A stretch of 64,000 nucleotides of DNA, taken from NCBI GenBank assembly GCA_024500155.1, contig CM044880.1:9114001-9178000 (forward strand). Direction: 5' to 3'. The first letter of the stretch is position 1. Each line of letters begins with the position of its first letter. The translations under genes were made by a program, and so were the position numbers. Under the pieces are notes generated by a model that saw only the letters and a program-made list of their open reading frames with translations, searched no databases and had not been told where the DNA came from. Source of the stretch: Chenopodium formosanum (taxonomy: Eukaryota > Streptophyta > Magnoliopsida > Caryophyllales > Amaranthaceae). This document shows positions 45,003 to 55,790 of this stretch, piece by piece.

Positions 45003-45428
45003 AATCACAACAAAGTTCAGATAAATGATGATAATCAAAGCCTAAATTTCTGCCCTACTCATAAAGTCACAAGTCTTACCTTCCTTTAAGTTGGGGCAAA
45101 CAGGCTAGTTTGTCCCGAAATAAGAACACAAATGCCACAAATAGAAGGTTTTACTTGAACTAAAATAATAATGTGACAGAATTTTATAATGTTAGATTCT
45201 ATTTATAAAGAAAATGTACAAGTTCAGTAACATAACTCAGTACATTTTTATGAACAACATTACAGTTCACAAACAGTTATGGGGTACAAGGTTTGCTAAT
45301 GATATTGATATATTCTTAAAGAGTTATGGGGTACTATGAAGTACATCCAACAGCCTTCTAAAACACCATACTGAAACTTTACAACCTGTATTTTTGATGA
45401 AAACTATATAGAAAGACAGTTTAATGAA

Positions 45429-45553
45429 AGATCTGACATCCAAGGAAGGATATAAACAGCATTAGCTCTCAAGTCTGCGCAGACGAAAGCTCTTAGGCGG
45501 CCACTGCGAATGTTTTGAGAAACAAGCCTTTAAATTTATCATCATAGATCTCT
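45429..45553 (-). pseudogene. U14 snoRNA copy 2, D box lost
   Basis: Same body as the other U14 copies (both 18S-complementary domains, central hairpin, good C box ATGATGA), but two bases are missing at the 3' end: GATGTCTGAG reads GATGTCAG, so CTGA is absent. Box C/D particle assembly should fail unless another CTGA serves. Confidence 0.75.
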
Positions 45554-46084
45554 TACCTTCTGTGCAAGATGATTCAATTAGATTAATCATTGTAGAATAT
45601 TTAAATTTAGAGATCTAAATTTTAAAAAATAATAATAAATAAATAAATAATTCCACGAAAAATTGTGAGAAGGAATTAGTAGATAAGGAGCATAATTAGC
45701 CACCTCAGCTGTGGATCCATCTCTACGGTTGTCTGGCCGCTGCTGCTTTTTATCAGTTTGATTTTTCATCGAAACTAATAAAAGCAGCTATTTTTATATA
45801 CACCTTGAGTAATAATACTCCATTATTGGATTTAATTAGTGGGTATAAATAACATAAAAGGTGCAATATCAATTATATTATTTAACATTTCAAGGATTAT
45901 GAATGTAAGTCAACTAAATTTATTGGACAGAGACCTAGGAAGGGCAGTCTATAAGCTAAAATTGAAATTTTATTACATTGGCTGTAATATTAATGAATGT
46001 GGTGTTAAACAATAGAATTTTTCATTGCAAAACAACCAAAATTGGTTGCATTTCAACTAGTTGAAAGACAAATATGAAGTAAAT

Positions 46085-46218
46085 AGAAAAGTCTCAGACA
46101 TCCAAGGAAGGATAGGAGCAGCATCAGCTCTCAAGCCTGCGCAGGCGAAAGCTCTTAGGCGGCCACTGCGAATGTCTTGAGAAACAAGCCTTATAAAGTT
46201 ATCCTCATAGACCTCTTC
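46085..46218 (-). ncRNA. U14 box C/D snoRNA, copy 3 (weak C box)
   Basis: Domains A and B and D box CTGA intact; the C box reads ATGAGGA instead of ATGATGA. The terminal stem GAAGAGGTC/GACTTTTCT uses G-T pairs. The central hairpin has the compensated form GCCTGCGCAGGC instead of GTCTGCGCAGAC. May be weakly functional. Confidence 0.75.
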
Positions 46219-46834
46219 TAAATACTTCAGTATATGAATACTGTGACTATCAACAATGGAATACAGAAGCAAATCACAATTAAGAGCCCAAACTAACACA
46301 CGCAAATACTCATCAAGCTGAAGGTATGGAGCAAATGACTCGAAAATATGAAATGCAAATGCAATAGATCATCACAACCTTGGACAAACATAGTTCAAAG
46401 TCCATATCCATATAGCCTACCTAAGAATATTGCAATTAAACCCATTAGCTCTGTTCTCTAAATATAACCTTGAACGCTTTACGCTTTGTTTGGGTAGAAA
46501 AGAAAGAAGTACATGGCAGGGAAAAAGAGGAAGCAATGGAAAAAGAAAGGAGTATGAGATGAGCTTCATTTTCCCTAACTCTCCAATTTTGGAGAGATTA
46601 TTACCCTAAAGAAAAATTGTCTCCCTTACTTTCTCGGCTCTTCTTTTCCTTCCATTTCTTTCAATCCAAAGAAAGTGTAAATATTACACTCAACAATCGT
46701 ATCCGAGACAGACAATACCAACTCCTTGCTCCTTGCCTAATGCTTTGGTCAACTACAATGTCTATCATATAGAACGTCTATTCGATAATCATATCATCAC
46801 AAAACTACTTGCTTTGGAAAAGTTGGAAGTAAAC

Positions 46835-46966
46835 GAAGAAGTCTCAGACATCCAAGGAAGGATAAAGCAGCATTAGCTCTCAAGCCTGCGCAGGCGAAAG
46901 CTCTTAGGCGGCCACTGCGAATGTTTTGAGAAACAAGCCTTAGAATTTATCATCATCGACATCTTC
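46835..46966 (-). ncRNA. U14 box C/D snoRNA, copy 4 (all boxes canonical)
   Basis: C box ATGATGA and D box CTGA are exact, both 18S-complementary domains intact, terminal stem GAAGATGTC/GACTTCTTC with one mismatch, central hairpin GCCTGCGCAGGC. It has the best box set of the five. Confidence 0.92.
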
Positions 46967-47101
46967 GAATACTTCATCTCGTCAATATCTTATAAAACCA
47001 TCATTATGTCTCCTGATATCGTCATCGAAAATTCAATACAAATCGAGTTTCTACAACTCCCAAGTTCAATGACCCATCAACAAATTATTCATCTTCAATA
47101 T

Positions 47102-47182
47102 AATTAGCCTCAGGAAAAAGTCTTTCATCAATATCAGACGGTAATTCCAACATTTTTTTAATGTAATCATCACTGGCCAATT
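47102..47182 (-). ncRNA. Box C/D snoRNA, snoR77Y/SNORD65-like, copy b
   Basis: Minus strand: C box GTGATGA, guide GTTGGAATTACCG ending one base before D' CTGA, C' TTGATGA, D box CTGA, terminal stem AATTGGCC/GGCTAATT. The fifth base before D' is A, pairing with the U of CGGTAATTCC in 18S rRNA, the site methylated by yeast snR77 and human SNORD65 (from memory of those families). About 81 nt. Confidence 0.82.
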
Positions 47183-47297
47183 TCCAAACATACTTAACCA
47201 CTATACTTCTAATTTAAAAGTAAATTCACTAATTATCAAAATTAAATACACTTAAATAAAAATATTTTTGAAAATTAATAGGGTATAATGGTAAATT

Positions 47298-47429
47298 AAA
47301 GAGGTCTCAGACATCCAAGGAAGGATAAAACAGCATTAGCTCTCAAGTCTGCGCAGACGAAAGCTCTTAGGCGGCCACTGCGAATGTTTTGAGAAACAAG
47401 CCTTAAAATTTAGCATCATCGACCTCTTT
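47298..47429 (-). ncRNA. U14 box C/D snoRNA, copy 5
   Basis: Perfect 9-bp terminal stem AAAGAGGTC/GACCTCTTT, C box ATGATGC, intact domains A and B, D box CTGA, hairpin GTCTGCGCAGAC. It heads the block U14 - snoR77-like - H/ACA-like seen again at 44523-45002 (in transcription order H/ACA first). Confidence 0.9.
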
Positions 47430-47490
47430 AATCAAATTAATTACAACTCCTAATCAAAATTAACAAATTTTAAAAACAGAGTTCTTTTAA

Positions 47491-47590
47491 TATATTATGT
47501 AGCCTCAGTAAGAGAGTCAAGAATCATCAATATATTCAGACGGTAATTCCAACTTTGATTTTAATTTCATCCTTGACTACATAATATATA
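47491..47590 (-). ncRNA. Box C/D snoRNA, snoR77Y/SNORD65-like, copy c
   Basis: Minus strand: guide GTTGGAATTACCG before D' CTGA, C' TTGATGAT, D CTGA, with a C-like box GGATGAA. A terminal stem of 11 bp, ATATTATGTAG/CTACATAATAT, is unusually long. The C box is the weak point. Confidence 0.78.
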
Positions 47591-47614
47591 TTTAATTATA
47601 ATTTCAAAAATTAA

Positions 47615-47770
47615 AAATATAATCGCACAAAACGGCTCCGTTTAATCATGGAAATAAAAACCAACGGATTCCTATCAAAATGCGAAACACCAATTAAAGC
47701 TTAATCTTGGTCTAATCATAGCATCGATAATCATCGCATTATATGCTATTAACGACGTGGCATCGGACCG
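47615..47770 (-). ncRNA. Candidate H/ACA snoRNA, copy b
   Basis: Same fold as 44848-45002: ATAGCAT/ATGCTAT hairpin, H-like AGATTA, 3' hairpin TCCGTT/AACGGA with lower stem TCGCA/TGCGA. The terminal box reads ATA in ATTATATTT instead of ACA. Conserved between copies at much higher identity than the flanks. Confidence 0.5.
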
Positions 47771-48124
47771 TCAATTTTAAATAAAAAAAAAATTAAAAAT
47801 CGAAATTAAATTTCCCTCAGAGACCCGTTCATAATCACACACAACAGAAATTGAAGCAGAGAATAAAAAATCAGAAGACAAACCAAAAACCGGGGAATGT
47901 TGATTAAGCCGACAAAAGACAAGGTTTCCCGACCGAAATGAACGGTGGATGGGAAGATCAACGGCGGATGAAGTTAGAATCAACGGCGGAGATTGGTTGA
48001 GTTCTTGAGAGATTTTAGACTCTAAACCTTCGAAATCTGTTTGTTTAAAGTGTCAGACGGCACTTCCTATCTTTTTTTGGGAATCTTTCTTCATTGGGAG
48101 AGAGAAATGATTGATTGATTGAAA

Positions 48125-48300
48125 TTGAAAAACCCTAAAACCCTAAAACATAAACCCTAATTTGGGGAAGAAGATGAGAGGAAGTGAATGAGTGAGAGAA
48201 TGAGAGGGAGATGAGGGGTTTTAAGGGAGGAGGAAGAGGGTTGGGAAACCCTAATTGTGGAATGGTTTTGGGTTGGGCTGGGGTTTTATGGGCCCATGTA
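48125..48300 (-). promoter_or_regulatory. Probable promoter of the snoRNA cluster (telo-box and site II)
   Basis: AAACCCTAA telo-box words lie at 48129-48160 (three) and 48246-48255, and site II-type TGGGCT (48274) and palindromic ATGGGCCCAT (48289-48298) follow. This combination is known in promoters of plant snoRNA clusters and ribosomal protein genes. It sits about 350 bp upstream of the first RNA in the minus direction. Direction and start site are inferred. Confidence 0.55.
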
Positions 48301-48399
48301 TTTGACCTAAGTTTTCTTTTTTTTAATGTTGGTCGTCAAGCTTCATCGGTTAGAACTGCTGGACCTAATAATCCTAATATGCCAATATGGTTAACCACA

Positions 48400-49640
48400 T
48401 GACCCATATTTTACTCCCTCTGTTCTTATTTTTTAGTCATATTTGACATTTTACGGTCTTCAAAACGTGACTTAGAATGCATATATCTTTATTTTCATAC
48501 ACTTTAAAAATTGTCCTAAAAAAACCACTATAAAAATTGTTAAAATTTAGGAAATCGCGACAAAAACACACTAATTACAGTAATATATGCGTGTTTTTGT
48601 CATATATTTCTAATTTTATAGAATTTTCAAAATTATATTAAATGTTTATATGTAGCCTTACGGGTTATGTATAGCATTACCCTGGAGTACTAAATATGAT
48701 TTCACAATAATCTTTGTGGAAAAAAAAAACTTTAAATCATGTTTAAAATTTGTCAATTTGATTTGGATTTAAAATGTTCAGGTTCAAATTGTGTCAATTT
48801 GATTTAATTAGGTTGGAATTGTTAGGAAGTTTATGTCAAGTCAATATAATGATCAATTCTAACAAAAAGTATAAGTACAAACAACAAGAGATGAATGTGG
48901 ATACCTATTTAATTTACCCACCCAAAAAAATTGTACCTAGGACAATTAATTGCTTTAACTAGTTTTGAGGGTTGTGTCTAATTGAGTCATTCTCCATGTC
49001 AATCTCGAACTAATCACAATGCATCATTTTACATACTCCGTATGAAATATTATGTTGGGAGTACTAAGGGCTTGTTCTCATTGACTGAAATCAGCTGAAC
49101 TCAACTGAGCTGAACTGAATATTTTATAAAAGAAGGAAATTAGGAGCTGAACTGAACTGAATATTTTATAAAAGAAGAAAATTAGGAGCTGAACTGAACT
49201 GAACTAAATCAGGTTCTCCCAACGTAAAAGAACAGGCCCTAAGTTTTGCATTTATTTTTCCCATATATTATTAGTGAAATCTTAAGCAGATGGTATTATT
49301 AAATTAAATCAAGAGCTCCCAAAGTAATTAAACTTTGGACAAAGATAAGAAAATTGTTTAACCATATATACTTCGGGCATTTTGCATATCATTTCGTTAC
49401 AAAATACTCCGTATATAGTCAAAGTATTAGCCTTAAAAAAAAAAGTCACGGCATTACCATAATTATACAAACATGATGACAACGAATAAACAATTCAAAG
49501 TCCTTTTTCATTTAATCATTCTAATTATAATGTCTTCATAGAAAAGCACGAGTAATTTGTACATTTACAAACTTTTGAATTTTGATCTATGTATATTGTC
49601 AAGAAAATTTATAGTGTGTTTACAAAGTGTTACGAACATG
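48400..49640. other. AT-rich spacer with a MITE
   Basis: No gene seen. TACTCCCTCTGTTCTTATTT near 48413 starts a Stowaway-like sequence whose other end is unclear. The MITE at 49067-49241 is listed separately. Confidence 0.5.
49067..49241. mobile_element. MITE with TAAGGGCTTGTTCT ends
   Basis: Left TAAGGGCTTGTTCTCATTGA, right AAAAGAACAGGCCCTAA; internal repeats of GAGCTGAACTGAACTGAA and TATTTTATAAAAGAAG (tandem, 2 units). Confidence 0.65.
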
Positions 49641-49647
49641 CGTCTGA

Positions 49648-50010
49648 TCAAGGATGCAGAAGACCAGTAGACGTTCCAAGCGCTATTTCTTTGATTTGGC
49701 CATGACTATTTTTTCTACCCCGCCATTTCTTAAACAAAAAAGTAAACAAAACAACCAACATTACCACTACCAATATGCTACCCCCGACAACAGCTCCCAC
49801 CGCGACACGATTCCTCAAAGGAGGTGGTGGTTGTGGGACAAACGAGATTGGCGATGATGCCAAATGTGGTATTGCCGGTGGCAGACGCATTTTTAGATGT
49901 AACGGAAGTGACATTAATGGTGCCGAGGCTGGTGGCAGCACTAAGAGCAATCTAAGAGCAAATGTGGTATTGTTGTGCAACCACTGCTTATGAAAGTTAT
50001 GGTGATCCAT
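49648..50010 (-). CDS. Hypothetical Pro-rich membrane protein; possible receptor-kinase fragment
   Basis: 120-residue frame: a Leu/Ser/Pro-rich N-terminal half with PQPPPPLRN, then a strong single transmembrane helix (about 69-93, VAVGAVVGGSILVVVMLVVL) followed by basic KKWRGRKN. The Pro-rich-TM-basic order matches the exon that precedes the kinase in PERK-type genes, so it may be a detached remnant of one. No kinase sequence follows on the minus strand below 49648. It may be untranslated; moderate coding look only. Confidence 0.35.
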   Translation of the reverse strand: MDHHNFHKQWLHNNTTFALRLLLVLPPASAPLMSLPLHLKMRLPPAIPHLASSPISFVPQPPPPLRNRVAVGAVVGGSILVVVMLVVLFTFLFKKWRGRKNSHGQIKEIALGTSTGLLHP

Positions 50011-50795
50011 GTTAATTTAATTTAGCATAGCTATTCAATTTATCTAATGATCTAATGAATTTAAACATTAATTTTGAAGAAGGTAGGCAAAAACACGTGT
50101 TTTTGCGTGTAGTAGACTAGTAGTTGCTAACATGTTGCATATTCAAACATAATTTATTTTTGTAGTCTATCAAGTGCATTTTAATTTGTCTCCCACTATC
50201 ATAGTTTTTATTTTAATTTTTAAACATTATTTTATTTAGTTACAGAGTACAGCAAATAAGGTTTTGCTTACAATTATGTTACACTAATGAATACTAGTAA
50301 TATCGTTTTTGCTAACCATAATAAGGTCCATAACTCCCAACAAGGCAATAATGCTAATTGGAAAAACAAGGCCTTATACTTCGTATATTGGCATCCCCAG
50401 AAAACAAACATTAGAGGGGTCACGTTCTATAATATATACTACGTACTTCGAATTTGGTGTTCAAATTAAGCGTATAGGCAGTGTCTAGCCATATAGGTGA
50501 ATCTTTAACATAAATATTTAGGGCCAGGTCTCAACCCATCCCATGAAAGTGTATGAAGCTATGAGATACTTCTATAAATCTGATATTGAAATTGGGGAAA
50601 AAAAGGCATTAATCCATGCTATCACATGTTTTGTATTTAAAGGATTTGTGTTTGGTTTATGCAAATATTGCATAAACCGGCCCAATACAGGATACAAAAC
50701 CGGACCAAAGGGCTGGGCACCTATTAGAAAGGGGCCACTAAATCTATTGAGCTTGGCCTAAGGTACTAAGGCTAAATATTACGAGCGTATAGTTT

Positions 50796-50935
50796 AAGGG
50801 TCTGTTCTGATTTATTGAATTGAATTGAACTAATTAGAGCTAAATTGAATTGAGCTCAACTGAATTGATTATGAGATAAGGAAATTAGGAATTGAAGTGA
50901 ACTGAACTGAAATTAAGCTGAAGAGAACAGACCTT
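50796..50935. mobile_element. MITE with AAGGGTCTGTTCT ends
   Basis: Left AAGGGTCTGTTCTGATTTAT, right GAAGAGAACAGACCTT; internal AATTGAACTAATTAGAGC-like words. Same family as 49067 and 44053. Confidence 0.7.
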
Positions 50936-51676
50936 ATATGAATGTGGATTAATAGTGTATGTTAAACATTTTTCAAAAGAAACCTTTTTCCTCTCTTTAT
51001 TTTTTGGTTTGTTAAGCAGTAGAAAAAAGTTCTCCCAATGCTTATTAAAGAAAGTAACTTTCATCAAACTCCCTAGTCCTTATTCTTTATCCCATCCATC
51101 ATCTTCCTTCCACTATTATACTTTCTACAACTAAAAAAAAACTTTCTACGACTAATTTGCAATTTTGTTACAAGTGGAAAAACTTTTCCGATGACAACAT
51201 TTTCCGTCAAACCAAACTGAGCCTTAAGCACAACGATTAGCAATTTTGTTATAATTTGAAAAACTTTCCTAAGGATAACATGATCTGTTTATCCAAAATG
51301 AGCCTTTTGCACAACTATGCATTTCCCTTGAATTTTGATTTTTGACTGGAAGATTAGTTAAATGTTGGTGAACTGGTGTAAACAGCGCTACATGAGAATG
51401 GGCTTTACGTGGACTAGGCTTGGTAGGGCTATCGATGGGTTGAATACGAGCTATCCATGGGCCTAAGATCTTGGACAGTTGGACCAGGGTGGAAATCCTG
51501 GTATGAGGCCCAGCAAAAACAATATTTAAGATTTCAACAGGTGATGTAAAACATAGAGTCTGAATAAAACTAACATGGATAGAAAAATCAGTGAGTATTT
51601 GGACTAAAACAAAACTTAAACATTAAAAAAATATAAAGGTTAAAAAAAAAAAAAACAAAGAACATTTTCTAAACTT

Positions 51677-51707
<31 letters not shown>

Positions 51708-52032
51708 AAGTCTAATCTCCACGCATAAATAAGGCCCAACTTTTTTGAGTTCTTGAGCAAGGCATAGTGTAGAATAGTGAATTTCAGTAGAGCAAGGCAT
51801 AGAAGAGCAAATGTCAGCAGAGCAGAGCAGGCGTTAGTAGATTATTAATACTCAACAGAGCATAACATAATCACCACAGCTCAAAAGAATAGGGCTAAAA
51901 AATATTAAAATAAATCTACATTGAAAGCAATGTAATGTAATTGAACATTTATCTAAAATCCGACTAACTTGCCGTTCAATATCTCGACTTCCCACTAATT
52001 TATTGTAGGTTGTATGACTATTGTTTTTTAGA

Positions 52033-52035
<3 letters not shown>

Positions 52036-52083
<48 letters not shown>
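52036..52083. repeat. (AAT)n microsatellite
   Basis: About 16 uninterrupted AAT units, directly at the left edge of the inverted-repeat element that follows. Confidence 0.9.
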
Positions 52084-52086
52084 TTC

Positions 52087-52606
52087 CACGGTTTTTTCAC
52101 CATCAACCCCTGAGTTTTTTGTTTATTCACCATATACCCATGAAAATTTTCAAATTCACTGTATACCCTTGAGTTGTTACAAAAATTCATCATATTCCCC
52201 TAATGACAACAAGATGAGTGAAATTTGATTAATTATGCACCGGCCGAAACCAACTTAGATCTCTCCATTTATCCCTGAAACCACTCCTCTTCTTTATCCA
52301 ATTCCTAAATCCACTCTAAATCTTCGTACCATGTCTGTATGATTGATTTTGTGGATAAGAAAAGAAAATTTGGGTGGTTTTGGGGGTAGAAAAAAATGTG
52401 GGTGATTTCGAAGCTAAGGGAATGTACTTAGGGTGATTTCGTGTCATAATTAACCTTAATGATTGATAAAGTTAACAATCAATAGTTATCAAGGGTATAT
52501 GGTGATTTTTTGTAAAAACTCGGGGATAAAGGATGAATTTTAAAAAATTCATGGGTATATGGTGAATAAACAAAAAACTCAGGTGTATATAGTGAAAAAT
52601 CCGTAA
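52087..52606. mobile_element. DNA element with about 100-bp terminal inverted repeats
   Basis: The left arm (52087-52200, with GTTTATTCACCATATACCCA) and the complement of the right arm (52490-52606) match with few differences; the ends are ACGGTTTTTTCAC and (complement) ACGGATTTTTCAC. Non-coding core. Long arms suggest a Mutator-like MITE; a TSD could not be fixed because of the adjacent microsatellite. Confidence 0.7.
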
Positions 52607-52609
52607 TTC

Positions 52610-55075
52610 TCTTTTTACAGCGAGTAGTAGCCGCTAGTAAAAGAATAAATAGTAAATAGTATATAACCTAATTCCAAAAAAAAATATAATTCAACCCTAA
52701 TGAACATATAATAAACCACAAATGAATCTAAGCTTTTATTAGACCAGGTGTGCCATAAACATTGTGCCACCAAATGTACCAATTAATTACACCAGTACCT
52801 TGGTGGTTGTTCAAAAGAGGTTTACTAATACAAGGCATATTATAACATCATGCAATCGAGTGCACCCATAATTGCTCAAAAGAGGTTTATTGATACAAGA
52901 CATATTCTAACATTATTATTATTATTATAATTATCATTATTATTATTGAAGCTAAGTTGTCTTCGAAGACATGAATTGTGGCTCCCAACTACATATACAA
53001 GCTCTTAACATGCTATATATGCTAACCACTACAGATACAGCCAAAATTAAGGAGTATTTGACCTCCATAACGTAAAATAAATGCAATTAATAGTAACTAA
53101 TTAAGTAATAACACACTCAATTTGCTGATAGTTACGTTTAGAGAAAAAGTAATCACTCATATATTAATAAATAAATAAATAAATAAATAATTTGGTGGCC
53201 ATTCATTCATACTTTGTTCATTTTTGTACCAAATAATGACGGCATATAAATAACGCGGGAGTAGTAAAAATTACGAGTAGCCGTTGAATATAATTTCAAC
53301 TCATCGGGTCCTACACGGCGTAGGACGGCGTGATGGCTTCAAATTTCACGCACGTGATTGACTCATTTTTAATGTGTTATATTAATGCTAATAAGTTCAA
53401 ATTGATGATGTGTAATCTTAATTATGTGTTGTGCTATACTCTCATTTTCTTAATTTATTTAAACATATTCACCATGTGTGAAATTATATGGCTTTGATTT
53501 TAGATAGGTAGACTTCTAACGATATTATTAAATTGTGAGATAATATAAAATGAGCTTAGATAGCTCAAAAAAGGAGGAGGAGAATTTGGTTTTCAAACAA
53601 GGTTAAGGAGGTTCTATACTAATATTAATAAACTGGCTAAATTTTAAATTTGACTTAAAAACTAAACCTATATAACAATATAAATTATTGTTAACTACAT
53701 ATGATTGTCATTATTGATACAATATATACCTTATATGTAGTATATATTTATCATCATCATAGAACTTGTAATAATACTACAAAAAAAATGTTGTTGTAGA
53801 ATCGAAAATAGATATAAAAAAAATAAAATAAAAAAATCCGGAATCCTATGTAGTACCACAAATTATATGGGACACATTTAAGGGATATGTCAAAAAAGAA
53901 AATTAGGAAATACAGCCGATTAAGGGCTAGAGCCTAGAGGTAGTAGTTACTCACAAAAACTTGTAACACTAGCTGCATAAGAAATGTTGGTTTGGAAATG
54001 TGGAATTGGTGTACAAATTAATACGTCAATAATAAAACAAATTAAATATAGTGACACAGTTAAGTCTCCCTTATAATAATATATGGTTATGGTGATGATA
54101 CTTTTTATATAAGCTCATAAAAATTAAATATAATCACTAATAAGTTGGTTTTAGTTTAGAAATTTTTATGGCAAACTTTATTATTAAGCATTAGTCCGGT
54201 GTAATTTATGCTTAATATTCCTACCTATGTTATATTTTCTAATGAATTATGATCAGATTTTTGAGATGTAAATCATTTAAATCATTTTGTATATAGTTAG
54301 TAATCTGTATGAAAAAAGTATATTACAAGAAATCAATTAGATCGGAAAATTAATCTCTTAACAACTACCAACTACTTAATATAATCATGACTAATTTTTT
54401 TATTTTTTTTATAAAAAAAAAAAAAAGAAGAAAGAAAATAAAGGAGAACATAGCGTAGGACTGCACTAGCTAGTTAAAATCATTCATTTAAGTATATATT
54501 TTTTTTCTTTTTGACCAAAACTCATTTAAGTCATTCCTAACATACTTAATCTAAGATTTTTTTTAACGGATTTAAGATTGTTATTTCTTCCCGTCAAATT
54601 ATATATATCTTTAGGTGCAAATAATACAATACGGGGTATTAATTTGAGTTGTGCCCAATTAATTCCGCAGATAATTTGTTTATCTGGGGGTATAATCGTC
54701 TTTTCAAGTACCAGTTGAGGGGTACATGCGTCTTTTCATATATTAGTTGAGAGGTACATGTGTAATTTCCACACCAAACAGTAAAAGCAAGTTATAATTA
54801 GTAATTGGATAGCTCACCAAAAATACTGAATAAATGACCAAGTTTTTTCAATATATTTACAGAAATGCCACCAGATTAACAAAAATTCGTTTATCTAGCA
54901 GATAAACTTGTATTTGCCCGTATTAATTATCCCCTAATTATTTATATTTTTTAAAAGAAAAGATTGATTTATAAGCAAAAAAGTCATATGACATCATCAA
55001 AGAAGTTTATATCTAGTAAATACATGATAATTGGGTTTTTTTTTTTAAAAAAAAATACATGTTGATTCAATAAAA
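52610..55075. other. AT-rich gene-free stretch
   Basis: No gene, RNA or ordered repeat recognised; short T/A runs and ATTATT/AAATAAAT tracts (52914-52945, 53167-53190) only. Confidence 0.5.
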
Positions 55076-55079
55076 TAAA

Positions 55080-55590
55080 AACATTCTTTGAGCAAATACG
55101 ATCATTGTTTAAAATCGTAGATTTTTATACCCTCTTTCATAGTGTTGTGATCAATTTTACAACTTTCTTTGACAAGGGGTCTGCTGATTCGTAATAGTCG
55201 TCGTGAAGAAAATTTTCGCCCGATTCATTTGATTATAATCGAAGGATTAACCTCTTTTATTTCGATCATGCACAAATTTTACCACGAAATAATTTTATAG
55301 CAATCCATCGAGCAAAAAAGCAAATCTACCTTTAAAAGAGAGAACAAAAACCCTGTCTTTAAAAAAATAAAACTCCTTCTAGCAAAGAGAGAAGCTCAAT
55401 CTTTCAATGCAGAAATGTTATTCCTAAAAGAGGAATAGTTATTAAACTTAAAAACAAACAAAATAATGAGAAAAAACGTACAAGATACAAATATTAGGGC
55501 TTTTCACCTGTAAAAATCGATGAAAGTCTCTTCAAAATTCAACAAAAAAGCTAGGGTTTTAGAGAGAGGAGAGAAGAGAAAGGCTAAGAT
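55080..55590 (-). mobile_element. Degenerate retroposon related to 60808-61390
   Basis: The right part (GGGCTTTTCACCTGTAAAAA, CTAGGGTTTTAGAGAGAGGA) matches the corresponding part of the retroposon at 60808-61390 (GGGGCTTTCCACCGGTGAAA, GGCTAGGGTTTTG). Its left end is unclear. Confidence 0.4.
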
Positions 55591-55790
55591 ATTTTCAAGT
55601 CATTTATATGATGTTAAACTACGTTACTATATACTTACGAGTACTATTCATTTGGTTTAACTTCAACAACTTTGATCGTATTTTGTAATTATATATAAAA
55701 AATATAAATTACTATGAGGAAAATAGTTAGGTTTGATTAACTACAAATTAAAGTATGTAGCTTCATGATATCAATTTTTAATATTTTTAT

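Noticed and set aside
45010..45420. Possible further C/D snoRNA on the plus strand (AAATGATGATAATC near 45021)
   Set aside because: No D box at a suitable distance and no terminal stem.
46057..46305. Minus-strand frame with protein-like text running into U14 copy 3
   Set aside because: It overlaps the U14 RNA, has a stop just upstream and no splice acceptor, and no homologous frame exists at the other U14 copies. Treated as chance.
44523..47429. Five 130-bp repeats read as an unknown plus-strand repeat family
   Set aside because: The plus strand carries 18S-identical words (ACTGCGAATG, ACATCCAAGGAAGG), which on the minus strand are the U14 antisense domains, with C and D boxes in place.
47777..47983. 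68-residue minus-strand frame between the telo-box region and the first snoRNA
   Set aside because: No domain, signal or conserved pattern; more likely the untranslated leader of the snoRNA transcript.
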